A stretch of DNA of 64,000 bases from Methylobacter sp015476545. Its GTDB lineage: Bacteria > Pseudomonadota > Gammaproteobacteria > Methylococcales > Methylomonadaceae. Shown here one piece after another: positions 42,413 through 52,500 of this stretch. The DNA lies in contig NZ_CP197401.1 of NCBI RefSeq assembly GCF_052162025.1, positions 1,922,001 through 1,986,000 of the forward strand, written 5' to 3'. Position 1 is the stretch's first letter. Each line of letters begins with the position of its first letter. Position numbers and translations under genes: made by a program. The notes beneath the pieces are model-generated. The model saw nothing but the letters and a program-made list of their open reading frames with translations. It had not been told where the DNA came from and ran no database searches.

Positions 42413-42835
42413 TTATTTCAACTTATAGAGGACATTGTTTGCTTTGTCACGAGGATCTTCCTTTCGGCTCTTTTCCTGGTCTATTCGTTCCTGGCCGAAT
42501 TTGGCAATCATTTCGTCCCAGCTTGAATATTGCTTATAGGCTTCAGCGCCGGCATTTTTACGTTCCTGATAAAGTTCCTTGCCTAAATTGATGACTTCCT
42601 GAGGTTCTTTGCCGTCAACCTTTGCAAGGAATTCATCGTCATCTTTGAAAGAATCGCGGATAGTCCAGAAAGAGACTTCAAATTCAATGCGTTGCTCGGC
42701 AGGCAAGCGATTTTTGATTACTTTGACGGATTTATAAGCCGTACGGGCATTGTGGCCGTTTATTTTCATGCCGTTGCTGCAGGCAATTAAGGTTGTGCAG
42801 GAAAGAATAATCAGCAGAGCATATAGTTTCTTCAT
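42413..42835 (-). CDS. Small lipoprotein
   Basis: The 140-residue product has a signal peptide with lipobox TTLIACSN (Cys19) and then a helical soluble domain (NARTAYKSVKVIKNRLPAEQ, FEVSFWTIRDSFKDDDEFLA, SWDEMIAKFG). It resembles DUF6694-type lipoproteins, but I am not certain. It is divergent from the GTPase genes. Confidence 0.7.
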   Translation of the reverse strand: MKKLYALLIILSCTTLIACSNGMKINGHNARTAYKSVKVIKNRLPAEQRIEFEVSFWTIRDSFKDDDEFLAKVDGKEPQEVINLGKELYQERKNAGAEAYKQYSSWDEMIAKFGQERIDQEKSRKEDPRDKANNVLYKLK

Positions 42836-42951
42836 AAGATAACCTCGAAGTTAAGTTCAGGTCCAAGTTGCGTTAGTTATAATTATTGCATTACACCCTG
42901 TCACCAAACAAAGTAAAATGGTGGGTTATTATAAACCCAAGCTAACTTTCT

Positions 42952-44691
42952 ATGCTGGAATTTATCCAATTATTAAAACAGCGTTACCAGGCCGTTTTGA
43001 GTCAACCCGGCAATGAATCTGCCAAAACAAGTTATCAACAGCGGATAGATCAGCTTATTCTGGCGGAAGCCTTTATGCGTAAAGGCCAGCTTATTGCATC
43101 TACCCCTGAATACCCTTTGCAGATTACTGTTATTGGTCCGACCCAGGCAGGAAAGAGTTCACTGGTTAACCTGTTATTAAACAGCAATGTGGCCGGCGTA
43201 AGCCCCTTGGCAGGCTATACTGTGCATCCCGAAGGCTTTTGCAACGACATCAGTCCGAAGGATTGCAGCGACTTGCAGCGTTATTTCGGACGATTCCAGC
43301 AACTGCAGCAGGCGCATGCCCGGACAGACCGTTATGATTGTTATTTATTGACCGAAAATACCACGGTTTCAAAATATTTGCCGCCCAGCGTCCTTTGGGA
43401 TACGCCTGATTTTGATTCGATAGATGCCGCGAATTACCGCGAGGGCCTGATCAGGACGATCGCACTGGCCGACATGATTATTCTGGCCGTCAGCAAGGAA
43501 AAATATGCCGATCAGTCGGTCTGGGATATCATGGCTGTACTCGAAGACCTGCATCAGCCGACGGTTATCTGTCTTAATAAGCTTGTTGAAGGCTCGGAAT
43601 CATTGCTGATCCATTCACTGAAAGAAAAATGGCGCCACGCCAGAAATGATGAATTTCCCGAAGTCGTGCCCTTGTATTATCAAAAACAGACGGGCATGCC
43701 GGTCTGGCCGGAATCCCGGCAGAACTTGCTTATTCAAATGGCCCACAAGGTCAATCATAAGAAGCAGGCACGCTATGAGCAGGAATTGCTTCAGAAGAAC
43801 TGGCAATACTGGGTCGAGCCGGTCGTCGCCGAGCACCAGGCCTTAAAAGACTGGCAGGAGCTGATCGATCAACTGATCAAGCAGGCGTTGGAGAGTTATC
43901 AGCGCGATTATCTGAATCACCCGCATCATTACGAGACTTTTAAATATGCCCTGGCGCAACTGCTGAATTTACTGGAGATACCGGGCCTGGCCGGTGTCTT
44001 GTCCGGCACGCGCAGAGTTTTGACCTGGCCGATCAGGCAAATCATGAAGCTGGGACGCAAACGGCAGCACATCGCCGACAGCAGCCACGAAGTCGCGCTG
44101 TTAAAGCAAATCGCCGAGCATATGTTGATTCAGATGGCGGATAGGCTCCTGGATAGAGCGGAACAGAACAGACAAAACCCATGGTGGAAAGAAGCCAGCA
44201 GCCTGCTGCGCAGCCAGCGTTCGGATATTTTGCAGGATTTCAGCGAGGCTGCGAGACGCTACCATATCGCTTTTCAACAGGAAGTGGAAAACACAGCGCA
44301 ACAGCTGTATCACAAATTGCAGGAAAAACCGGTGCTTCTGAACAGCCTGCGGGCCACACGCGTCACCACCGATGCGGCCGCTATTGCGCTGGCATTAAAT
44401 ACCGGCGGCATAGGCATGCATGATCTGATTATTGCGCCGGCGATGCTGACCGTAACGTCCTTGCTAGCCGAAAGCGCTATCGGCAGCTATGTGCACAGGG
44501 CCGAGGCGGAATTGAAACAGCATCAGCTCAATACCGTCAAACAGTCCTTATTCATCGATGGCATGGGCAGGAAACTTTCCGCGCTGCCCAAACAGTTAAC
44601 CCATCTTACACAGTTTAATATTGCACCCGAGCAGTTGCAGGCGGCCGAACACCAACTGAAAGAAAAGCGACATGGCTTACGATTACTCTGA
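42952..44691 (+). CDS. Dynamin-like GTPase, first of a pair
   Basis: The 579-residue protein has a GTPase domain: G1 GPTQAGKSS (62-70), G3 DTPDFDS (150-156), G4-like NKL (209-211). The C-terminal half is helical with amphipathic and Gly-rich parts (TGGIGMHDLIIAPAMLTVTS, around 485-505) that may contact a membrane. It overlaps the next GTPase gene by 20 bp. The G4 motif is NKLV and not NKxD, so nucleotide specificity may be altered. Confidence 0.82.
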   Translation: MLEFIQLLKQRYQAVLSQPGNESAKTSYQQRIDQLILAEAFMRKGQLIASTPEYPLQITVIGPTQAGKSSLVNLLLNSNVAGVSPLAGYTVHPEGFCNDISPKDCSDLQRYFGRFQQLQQAHARTDRYDCYLLTENTTVSKYLPPSVLWDTPDFDSIDAANYREGLIRTIALADMIILAVSKEKYADQSVWDIMAVLEDLHQPTVICLNKLVEGSESLLIHSLKEKWRHARNDEFPEVVPLYYQKQTGMPVWPESRQNLLIQMAHKVNHKKQARYEQELLQKNWQYWVEPVVAEHQALKDWQELIDQLIKQALESYQRDYLNHPHHYETFKYALAQLLNLLEIPGLAGVLSGTRRVLTWPIRQIMKLGRKRQHIADSSHEVALLKQIAEHMLIQMADRLLDRAEQNRQNPWWKEASSLLRSQRSDILQDFSEAARRYHIAFQQEVENTAQQLYHKLQEKPVLLNSLRATRVTTDAAAIALALNTGGIGMHDLIIAPAMLTVTSLLAESAIGSYVHRAEAELKQHQLNTVKQSLFIDGMGRKLSALPKQLTHLTQFNIAPEQLQAAEHQLKEKRHGLRLL

Positions 44692-46294
44692 TTTAGTAGA
44701 ACAAACAAAACGCTGGGCCGGGCAGGCCGCCGCTTCGGGCTGGATCAACCAGGAGTCTGCCAGGCAGTTATGCGAGTTCGACGCAAGAACGCCCGACGCT
44801 TTGTTCGCGCATAGCGGCTCCCGGCCTCTGATCGTAGCCTTCATGGGGGGCACCGGGGTAGGCAAGAGCTCTCTGCTGAATCGCCTGGCCGGCCAGGCGA
44901 TTGCCAGGACCGGCGTAGAGCGTCCGACATCGCGCGAAGTCACGCTGTACCATCACCGCAGCGTCGCCATACAGCATCTGCCCGAAAAACTGCCGATTGA
45001 CCGTATTAAAATAGCCCAGCATGATGAGGAATCGAAAAAAAATATCATCTGGATCGATATGCCGGATTTTGACAGCACTGAGCAGAGCAACAAACAGCTG
45101 GTTCTGGAATGGTTGCCGCATATCGACGTGCTCGTCTATGTGGTCAGCCCCGAACGCTACAGGGATGAAAAGGCTTGGCGTCTGCTGCTCGCCGAAGGCG
45201 GCCGCCATGCCTGGCTGTTTGTTTTGAATCAGTGGGACAGGGGACAGACCGCCCAATTCGAAGATTTCAAGCAGCAATTGCACAAGGCCGGGTTTGACGA
45301 ACCGATCATATTCAAGACGGTTTGCGCGGAAGAACTGCAAGCCGATGAATTTGAATCGTTAAAAGCCACGATTGAATCGTTGGCGACCGAACATGTCATC
45401 GAGCAACTTGAACAAAGAGGCTTGCAGGTCCGCAAGGACGACTTAAGGCAACGACTGCAAAGCCAGATGCCATTGCTTGGCTCCAGCCAAGCTGTGCAGC
45501 AGGCGCCGAAACTGTGGCAGGAACAGTGGCAACGCACCGCCGATATCCTGCAGCAAGGCATGGTCTGGCCGATACAGCAACTGGCCAATTATTATGCCGA
45601 ACACGCAGCCGATTTAATTACCAATCCGGCCGCAGGCAAATACTCGCCAACCCGCTCGGACATACGGTTGTGGGATGAATGGGCAAGTGCGCGATTCGAT
45701 GACGGCCTGGACGAATTCGTGCTGAATGTTGATCAGCAAGGCATTCCGGTTGCGCCGCTTAAAAAGCAGTTGGCTCCGGTCCGCGAGAAGGCATCGAAAA
45801 TCATTCAAGGCGAGAGCGAGTTGGCTGTGCGGCAGGCGCTGGCCAATCCCGGCAATGTCATGCACCGCGCTTTTTTAAAATTCATGCGCTTATGCGAGAT
45901 TGTGCTACCGCTCGCGGCCATCATCTGGGTCGGTTACAAGCTGTTCACTGTGTATTACACCAGCAACGCGGGCAATGAGGAATATCTGGGCGTCAATTTC
46001 GCCATTCACAGTACCTTGCTGATCGCCATTACCTGGCTGACGCCGTTTTTTATTTTGAAGAAAATGAAACCTTCGCTGGAAAAAACTGCTTTAAAGGGCC
46101 TTCACAAAGGACTTATTAACGGGCTCAGCATGATTGAATACGAAGTATCGGAAATTGTAGAGACTTTCAGTCATCAACATGCCGAGCAGGTAAATCAGGT
46201 CACCGACATTATTGAACATTGTAAGATTGATGATAAGCATCGGGAACTGTCCAGGGATGACAGGGGTCTTTTGACACGAATGCTAATTGAATAA
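44672..46294 (+). CDS. Dynamin-like GTPase, second of a pair, membrane-anchored
   Basis: The 540-residue protein has G1 GGTGVGKSS (59-67), G3 DMPDFDS (129-135), G4 NQWD (186-189). Two transmembrane helices follow at about residues 408-428 and 447-467. The sequence resembles the first GTPase in the G3 motif (both PDFDS), so they are a divergent pair and may act as a heteromeric membrane device. The tmRNA gene follows by ~100 bp. Confidence 0.83.
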   Translation: MAYDYSDLVEQTKRWAGQAAASGWINQESARQLCEFDARTPDALFAHSGSRPLIVAFMGGTGVGKSSLLNRLAGQAIARTGVERPTSREVTLYHHRSVAIQHLPEKLPIDRIKIAQHDEESKKNIIWIDMPDFDSTEQSNKQLVLEWLPHIDVLVYVVSPERYRDEKAWRLLLAEGGRHAWLFVLNQWDRGQTAQFEDFKQQLHKAGFDEPIIFKTVCAEELQADEFESLKATIESLATEHVIEQLEQRGLQVRKDDLRQRLQSQMPLLGSSQAVQQAPKLWQEQWQRTADILQQGMVWPIQQLANYYAEHAADLITNPAAGKYSPTRSDIRLWDEWASARFDDGLDEFVLNVDQQGIPVAPLKKQLAPVREKASKIIQGESELAVRQALANPGNVMHRAFLKFMRLCEIVLPLAAIIWVGYKLFTVYYTSNAGNEEYLGVNFAIHSTLLIAITWLTPFFILKKMKPSLEKTALKGLHKGLINGLSMIEYEVSEIVETFSHQHAEQVNQVTDIIEHCKIDDKHRELSRDDRGLLTRMLIE

Positions 46295-46375
46295 GAGTTA
46301 GATAAAGGATTTTCAGAGAGCTGAAAATTTTTTAAAATGAATGGAATCTTTTTAGCAAAATTGACTCTTATCAAT

Positions 46376-46381
46376 TACAAT
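46376..46381 (+). promoter_or_regulatory. Possible -10 box of ssrA
   Basis: TACAAT lies 11-17 bp upstream of the tmRNA 5' end. The only good -35-like hexamer (TTGACT, 46361-46366) is just 9 bp away, too close, so the promoter is uncertain. Confidence 0.35.
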
Positions 46382-46392
46382 ACGCAAGTTAA

Positions 46393-46769
46393 GGGGGCGA
46401 CCTGGCTTCGACGTGGGTAGCGAAACCTTAAGTGCATGCCGAGGACTGTACACCTCGTAAATCCTACAGAAAAAAAGTATTCGCAAACGACGAAAACTAC
46501 TCAGTGGCTTTAGCAGCTTAAAACCTGCACCACTTCTCTGACTGTTTGTGCTTATGCGAGCAGAGTTCTTCGGAACATTCAGGGATCATATTACATAAGA
46601 TCGCGTCAGGGCTTAGTTCGGAGCCTGAAGCGCTAAATCCAATCGAAATCGCTGTTGATCCTCTTGGCCCGACGGGTAGTCAACAGTTAAATTAAAAGCG
46701 CGGGATAAGCATGTAGACCTTACGGCGGAGTGCTTGCGGACGCGGGTTCAATTCCCGCCGCCTCCACCA
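46393..46769 (+). ncRNA. ssrA: tmRNA
   Basis: The RNA rescues stalled ribosomes. Its 5' end GGGGGCGACCTGGCTTCGAC pairs with the 3' acceptor CGCCTCC before ACCA (G-U at one position). The tRNA-like GGGTTCAATTCCC TpsiC arm is at the 3' end, and CCA is encoded. The tag frame from 46483 reads ANDENYSVALAA then TAA at 46519-46521. Total 377 nt is normal for a one-piece tmRNA. Confidence 0.97.
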
Positions 46770-46777
46770 ATTCCAAG

Positions 46778-46814
46778 AAAACCGGCTGAGCCTGAAAGGG
46801 TGGCCGGTTTTTTT
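46778..46814 (+). terminator. Rho-independent terminator of ssrA
   Basis: AAACCGGC and GCCGGTTT arms flank a loop, followed by a run of seven T, 9 bp after the tmRNA CCA. Confidence 0.85.
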
Positions 46815-46974
46815 ATGCCTTTAAAACAGTAATTTTCTTGCTGGGTTCATTTATCCACCAATAAGGCTACAAACGGGATCACATAGTCCGGCAAGTTAAA
46901 CGTGAATCAACCCGCCTATTTATGGAAAAACAATCGCGGTATCGATGCGTCAACACTTTTCCGGGCATACGGTT
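46815..46974. other. Intergenic stretch before the transposase remnant
   Basis: I see no gene here. The sequence may be part of the same insertion element relic. Confidence 0.4.
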
Positions 46975-47195
46975 AAGCCGCTTTATGCAGCAATTTGTAA
47001 TCTGTGAGCGACGACCTATAGCCATTGGCTGAATTAGTCGCTCGCGGTTGTAAAAGACCTTAATATATTCAAATATCGCCTGTCTAGCCCCAGCTCGGTT
47101 TTCAAGGTATGGAAGAAGTTTTTTAAAACACTGTTATTCCAGCGGTTGCCTTTACGGTTCATGCCATGCCGGGCTAATAACGGTATGTCAGCATA
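46975..47195 (-). pseudogene. IS3-family transposase remnant (integrase core C-terminus)
   Basis: The minus strand reads ADIPLLARHGMNRKGNRWNN followed by SVLKNFFHTLKTELGL, then after a frameshift QAIFEYIKVFYNRERLIQP. This matches the end of the IS3-type integrase domain (SRKGNCWDNA, ESFFxTLKTEL, YIxxFYNRxRxH). The rest of the transposase and the ends of the element are missing. Confidence 0.7.
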
Positions 47196-47206
47196 TAACA
47201 TAGTGG

Positions 47207-48532
47207 CTATATGATTTTTCCTTCTTTAACAAACTCTCGCTGAATGGCGAATTCTAATTGCTTTAAATCTAGCGTGCTTGACTGGGATGCCAATAGCTCG
47301 ACAGAACAATAATGAGCAATATTCAATATTCCTGCGCCCGTCAGTTCATAGCGGGCCGCAACATGTTGCCAGTCGATATCATCCGCAATCTTGATTTGGG
47401 ATGGAAAAGTCTGGGCCCAAATTTTATGGCGCTCTTCAAGGCGAGGCATCGGGAAATGAATAATGGATTGAAAACGTCGAATAAATGCATCGTCGATATT
47501 GGCGCGTTTATTCGACGCTAAAATGACCAAACCGTTGTGGTTTTCGATTCGTTGCAACAGGTAGGCTACTTCTTGATTGGCATATTTGTCGTGCGCATCG
47601 CGGATGTCGGTTCTTTTGCCGAATAGCGCATCCGCTTCGTCGAAGAACAAAATCCAGTTTTTGTTTTCGGCTTTATCAAACAGTCGCGACAGGTTTTTCT
47701 CGGTTTCGCCGATATATTTGGATACCACGCGCGACAGGTCGATACGGAATACATCTCTGCCGGTATGCTTCCCCAGCAGCGTGGCGGTCAGGGTTTTGCC
47801 CGTGCCAGGCGGTCCGTAAAACAGCGCACGGTAACCGGGTTTAATTTTTTTCTTCATGCCCCAGTCATGCAGTAGCGTGTCGTTATGATTGATCCAATTT
47901 TCGACTTCATGGATTTGCCGCAAAGTATTGGGATGCAGCACCAGATCATCCCAGTCCATTTCGGTATCGATGTATTCTGCTGGAAAATCCAGACTGAAAC
48001 GAGGCTTGCTGATGGCGCCGGCGGTAAGCTGTTCAACAATTTCAGGCTCGAGGATCAAGCGGCCGCTCATCATCGGTTCTCCTTCGCGCACCGGTTCAAG
48101 CCAGAGAATGCGTTTTTGCGCAAACCAATGTTCGCTGCTCAGGATTCGCTGAACCTCCAGGCGTTGTATAAGATTGTCGCCTGCGAGAATAAACTGCGCA
48201 GTTTCACCGGTAGGAAGAATGCCACGGTGGTTGGCAGCCTTGACACCACCGAATTCGGGGAAATCACCGCCTTCAGGGAAGTGTTCAGCGATAATTTTAC
48301 TGAAAAATCCGGGCTGCAGTTGTGGCACGATAGCCAGCATCAGCACCGCAAACTCTTCAAGACCGGGATTGTGGCTGGCTATGAATGGGGTCAGCCATGA
48401 GTTTCCGGCATAGAAATTCAATGGTTGCAGTTCTAAGTTTTCTGCTTGTCCGAAATGTACACGCAAGCGTCCTTCCAGGATATTTTTGAGCCACTTAAAG
48501 GCAAGTTGCAGGTTGGAAGCGTTTAAGTCCAT
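47207..48532 (-). CDS. AAA+ ATPase of an extracellular contractile injection system
   Basis: The 441-residue protein has a C-terminal AAA+ domain: Walker A FYGPPGTGKTLTATLLGK (about 236-253), Walker B WILFFDEADALFGKR (~290-304), and an Arg-finger region IDDAFIRRFQSIIHFPMP. The N-terminal ~200 residues lack known motifs. Such ATPases accompany Afp/PVC-type injection systems (Afp15-like) and are thought to help assembly or cargo loading. It lies at the distal end of the minus-strand cluster and has its own upstream gap with a terminator. Confidence 0.85.
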   Translation of the reverse strand: MDLNASNLQLAFKWLKNILEGRLRVHFGQAENLELQPLNFYAGNSWLTPFIASHNPGLEEFAVLMLAIVPQLQPGFFSKIIAEHFPEGGDFPEFGGVKAANHRGILPTGETAQFILAGDNLIQRLEVQRILSSEHWFAQKRILWLEPVREGEPMMSGRLILEPEIVEQLTAGAISKPRFSLDFPAEYIDTEMDWDDLVLHPNTLRQIHEVENWINHNDTLLHDWGMKKKIKPGYRALFYGPPGTGKTLTATLLGKHTGRDVFRIDLSRVVSKYIGETEKNLSRLFDKAENKNWILFFDEADALFGKRTDIRDAHDKYANQEVAYLLQRIENHNGLVILASNKRANIDDAFIRRFQSIIHFPMPRLEERHKIWAQTFPSQIKIADDIDWQHVAARYELTGAGILNIAHYCSVELLASQSSTLDLKQLEFAIQREFVKEGKII

Positions 48533-48900
48533 TGTGTTGTCTTTTTACATAGTGATGATTAGGTGAATTATGTGGCGTAATATGCTGACGCTATTGCTTG
48601 GCCATAGTTACAAGTCGATTTTCCATTTTCGGAGGATGATAAAAAATAACCGTTTAAAAATACCAAATTGTCGTCCAATCAACAGGATACGTTTGCGTTT
48701 CAGCAAATTGACTGTAAAAAATAACAATCGCCCGGCATAAAAATACGCCGATAATCCGGCGTAAAAACTCCCTGTCATCAAATCAATCCGAAGATAATGT
48801 AGGGCGATTTCGCGTCAGCAAATCGCCATTTCAAGCAGGCCAGTAACATCATTGTTATATATTGGCGGGGTATTGGAAATATTTTTAATTTTTTATCAGC
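48533..48900. other. Intergenic stretch between the AAA+ and AT-rich genes
   Basis: No gene is recognised. It contains the terminator hairpin at 48744-48763 and presumably the promoter for the AAA+ gene. Confidence 0.5.
48744..48770 (-). terminator. Terminator hairpin
   Basis: TACGCCG(ATAATC)CGGCGTA stem is followed on the minus strand by TTTTTATG. It lies ~140 bp past the 202-residue gene and would end the eCIS transcript before the AAA+ gene. Confidence 0.65.
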
Positions 48901-49509
48901 CTAAGAAAATTGCTTTAAAAAATCTTCTTTAAGTTTTTTAAGAATTAGATTTTGTTCTGATATGCCGTTGCTTTGGAAATGCAGTAGCGAAATAAGTTGG
49001 AAATAGGGTTGAATACGATCGTGCCATCCCGGAGTGTTTGTGTTTAGTATAAAACGATACAAGGAATCAATGGGAACTTGACTAATTCTGTTGGGCAAGT
49101 TTTCAAATGAAATATCTTCTTTTTTTTTCTTTTTTGCTGAATTGGATGGGTAATTTCCATTTAAATAGTAATTCAATAGCTTGTGATGCGCTTTAGAAGC
49201 GATGTCAGGTGGGGGAGACGATTTTGAAATAGTTTTGAACAGGTCGTATTGACTATTGCCAAACAGATGCAATGTACTGGCAAAGTTCATAATAAAACTA
49301 AATGTTCCATAATTTTTGTAATCAATTGTTTTCGCTTTGAGGCATTTTTGAAGCCAATAAGCAGACATTTGTATTGCATTGTCAACATAAAGAGGATCAA
49401 ATGTCAGAGCAATCAATAAAGGAATCTCTGAAGCTGGGCAAGTTTCTTTCTCATCTCCCCATTCTTTCAGGTAATAATCTGCTTTACTTTTTAGTTCAGA
49501 ATAAGTCAT
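48901..49509 (-). CDS. Hypothetical AT-rich helical protein beside the DUF4157 gene
   Basis: The 202-residue protein has no recognised family. It looks cytoplasmic and mostly helical, with a Lys-run (AKKKKKED) in the middle and many aromatic residues (SAYWLQKCL, YKNYGTFSFIMNF). Base composition is much more AT-rich than the cluster, like the C-terminal part of the gene before it; just one base separates the two frames. A partner or immunity role is possible, but nothing in the sequence proves it. Confidence 0.7.
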   Translation of the reverse strand: MTYSELKSKADYYLKEWGDEKETCPASEIPLLIALTFDPLYVDNAIQMSAYWLQKCLKAKTIDYKNYGTFSFIMNFASTLHLFGNSQYDLFKTISKSSPPPDIASKAHHKLLNYYLNGNYPSNSAKKKKKEDISFENLPNRISQVPIDSLYRFILNTNTPGWHDRIQPYFQLISLLHFQSNGISEQNLILKKLKEDFLKQFS

Positions 49510-49510
49510 G

Positions 49511-52500
49511 TCAAATATTTTGCACTATGGGTTTGGGAATGTCTTTCACAATATTTCGGGCGTCTTCCAGGGTTAAACTATATGGTAATCCTGTGAGCAA
49601 CTTGATCAGGTTCTTGGTAATCATTCCTTTCACTTTTGTGAGAGTGGCTTCACTAATTTTTGCTTTTCCAGCGACAAAATATATAACCGTTACATTGCCA
49701 GCTTTCAATGCGGCATCAAGGCGTTTGACAAGAGCCGCTGGATTGTCTTTCCGTTGCGCCAGGATATTCGCAGGAAGGTTGGTCGTGGTCGCAGAAAAAG
49801 GATTGTCCCGACCCGCTTTAATTCCTTTATATGTAAAATAAATAGGTGACTTACCAAATGCACCTTTTGTGTCGCCTATAACCACTTCATCTTGATTGTT
49901 CGTTGGATTTACCTGAATTCCTAGCTGGTCAAAACCACTGTTACTTAAAAGCTTGTCATCTTTAACTAGAGAAATAAATGTACTGTTATTATCTGCAAGC
50001 CATTTAGTTGCAGCTTTCTCTGCCTCCATTAACTTTTTGTCATCACTTGTTACCTGCCAGGAGCCTTTTCCCTCATTCCAGAACCAAACTTTCACGTCGG
50101 CATCTTTACAATAGGTTCTCTTGTTTCCACTATGCGATTCTGCAGTATATTTAACTACTGGTTCTTTTGCACCAGGAGGTAATCCGTTCGGATCGTCATC
50201 GATTTCAACTTCTGTTCCTTTCTTAGGGTTGATTACAGCTTCTACTTGGTATTTTCCTTTTGAGACTTTTTCTGCCTTGATAGCAGTAAGTTGATATTTT
50301 GATTTCACTGAACTTAACTTCAAGCGCAGTTTAATAAAATTAACTTTGGTGCTTTTGGTATAAGCTACAACTTCTTTAGAAGCATCATCTACCGCTTTTT
50401 GTTTTTGCTCCTCTGTCCGCTCATCCTTCTTATCCTTCTTCCCAAACAACTTCCCGAACAAGTCCTTCGCCTTCTTCACAACCCAGGCGAGAGCCGCATC
50501 GATGGCCTTATTGACGCCGCCGCGGGCTTTTGAGACGACTCCATTGATCTTATCGGTGACTTTTCCCAGACCGACAAGCCCGGCGAGCAGGCTGATGGCG
50601 AGAGACAACATCCCTGCCAGCGCGTTGGATACCATAATGGCGGCTGATCGGATATTGCCGGCGGCGATTTGCATGATGGAGTTGACAAATCCCGCCACCA
50701 CCGCCGCAATTTTTGACATCTTTGCCACTATTACCATGACGATGTCATAAATCGAGACAATTGCCGAGATAAAACCGGCGCCGGGAATAAACATGGCGAC
50801 GAGCTTGGGAACGGCTTTTGTAATGATGGCATCGGTTACAAAACCGATGATCCCACTCACGACCGTATCCTTGAGGTCGGCAAGTTTCTCCTGGATCATC
50901 TCCCAGATCGCAACCGGCCCGCCATTTTTCAGTTTGACAATAATTTCATAGCCTTTTTCAACCCCGTTTTCGATCCCTGACATAATCGCTTCGCCCTTAG
51001 GCCCCATTGCCTTGACAATTTTTGCGCGGATCTTGGGCCAGGTAATGCCCAGCACGCTGAGCACAAACTTGCCCAATTCCGGCAGTGAAAGCGCTTTGGG
51101 AATATATACGCCATTGAGAGAACCGGTCAGCCAATCGATCAGTCCGGCTTTAAGGTGAGTGCCGATATTGTCGGCAAACGTTTCAAAGCCGGCTTTGCCA
51201 GCTTTTGCCAGATTGCCGACAAAAGGCAATGGATTTTTCAGTATGCTCTTGAGAGCGGCGCCTGCGCGTTTGACATAGGCCATCGCACCCGGCTTGACGG
51301 AATCGAAGATAATTTCCAGCAGATTCCAGACGGCGTTGCCCGCCCAACTGATGAACTTGCCGGCGAAACCGCCGAATACCGATTTGAGCTTGTTAAAGGC
51401 GTTCGGCAACAGCACAATGTCGATAAACTCCAATGCCTGGAAGGCGGCGATGAACAGCGCCGGAACCTGTTGTACAAAGCCTTTTACCGTACCCAAGGCA
51501 TTCTGGAACCAGGCCCATGCGCGCGCAATGGCATTGGCTTTCTGCATGTTTTGCCAGACTTCTTCCTGGCCGATCAATTTCATGAACGGACCGATCAGGT
51601 TTTCGGCAGTCTGCGGTACCGGCTCGCCACTTATCGGGTCCTTGCCCAGGACGGCGCACAACAGATCGTAACCATTGGGGGCATTGGCCTTGGCGAATGC
51701 GGCGATGGGTTTTAGGATGGCATCCTTGACCAAAGTGATCATGCCATCTTTAAGTCCAACGGCGAATGCCTTGATCTGTCCAATGGGCGCAGTGACGATT
51801 CTTTTGCCGCGTTCCCATACTGCTCCGGGGTCGGCGAGGTCAGTGACTGAGAATTTTTTGACGAACTGTTTGATGTCCTGCCAAATAGTGCTGCCGATGT
51901 CGCTCAGTGCAGCGAACTGCTGCGCAGCGAACACGCTGACCTTATCAAATACACCGTGGTTGGCCAGCGCCTGGGTGATATAGGCTCCGCCCGGTATCAT
52001 TTCGATGGCGCCTTTGAGAATGTTGCCGGCGCTGCGGTCGACAGCGGCCCGGGTGATCGGGTTGTAGCCGATGACCACAGTGAGCATCGTGAAACCGGGA
52101 ATCGCAGCGGCGTTATCAGCGATAAAGCCGAGAGCCTTATCGATCAGGTATTCGATCGGATTCAGACTATCCAGGAGGCCTCGCTGCACGGGTGGAGGTG
52201 TAGCCGTAGTGCTGACCTGCGGGCTGCGTTGTATGGCATGGCCTTGCTGGATGGTATGGGTCAGTTCGTGGGCCAGGAGCTGTTTGCCTTCGCTGCCGCC
52301 GGGCTGGTACTGGTCCCGGGAGAAAAAGATGTGGTTTTTATAGGTAAATGCCCGCGCGCTCAATCGGTTGCTAAGGCTTGCGGATTCGGGGTCGCTGTGG
52401 ACGCGCACGTTGCTGAAATCGGCATTGAATCTTGGCTCCATGTAGTCGCGGATATCGCTGGGGAGCGGTTGCCCGCCTGCGGTTTTGTTTTGAATCGCCG

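Noticed and set aside
46361..46381. TTGACT and TACAAT as a full ssrA promoter
   Set aside because: The spacing is only 9 bp, far from the usual 16-18; only the -10-like box was kept, at low confidence.
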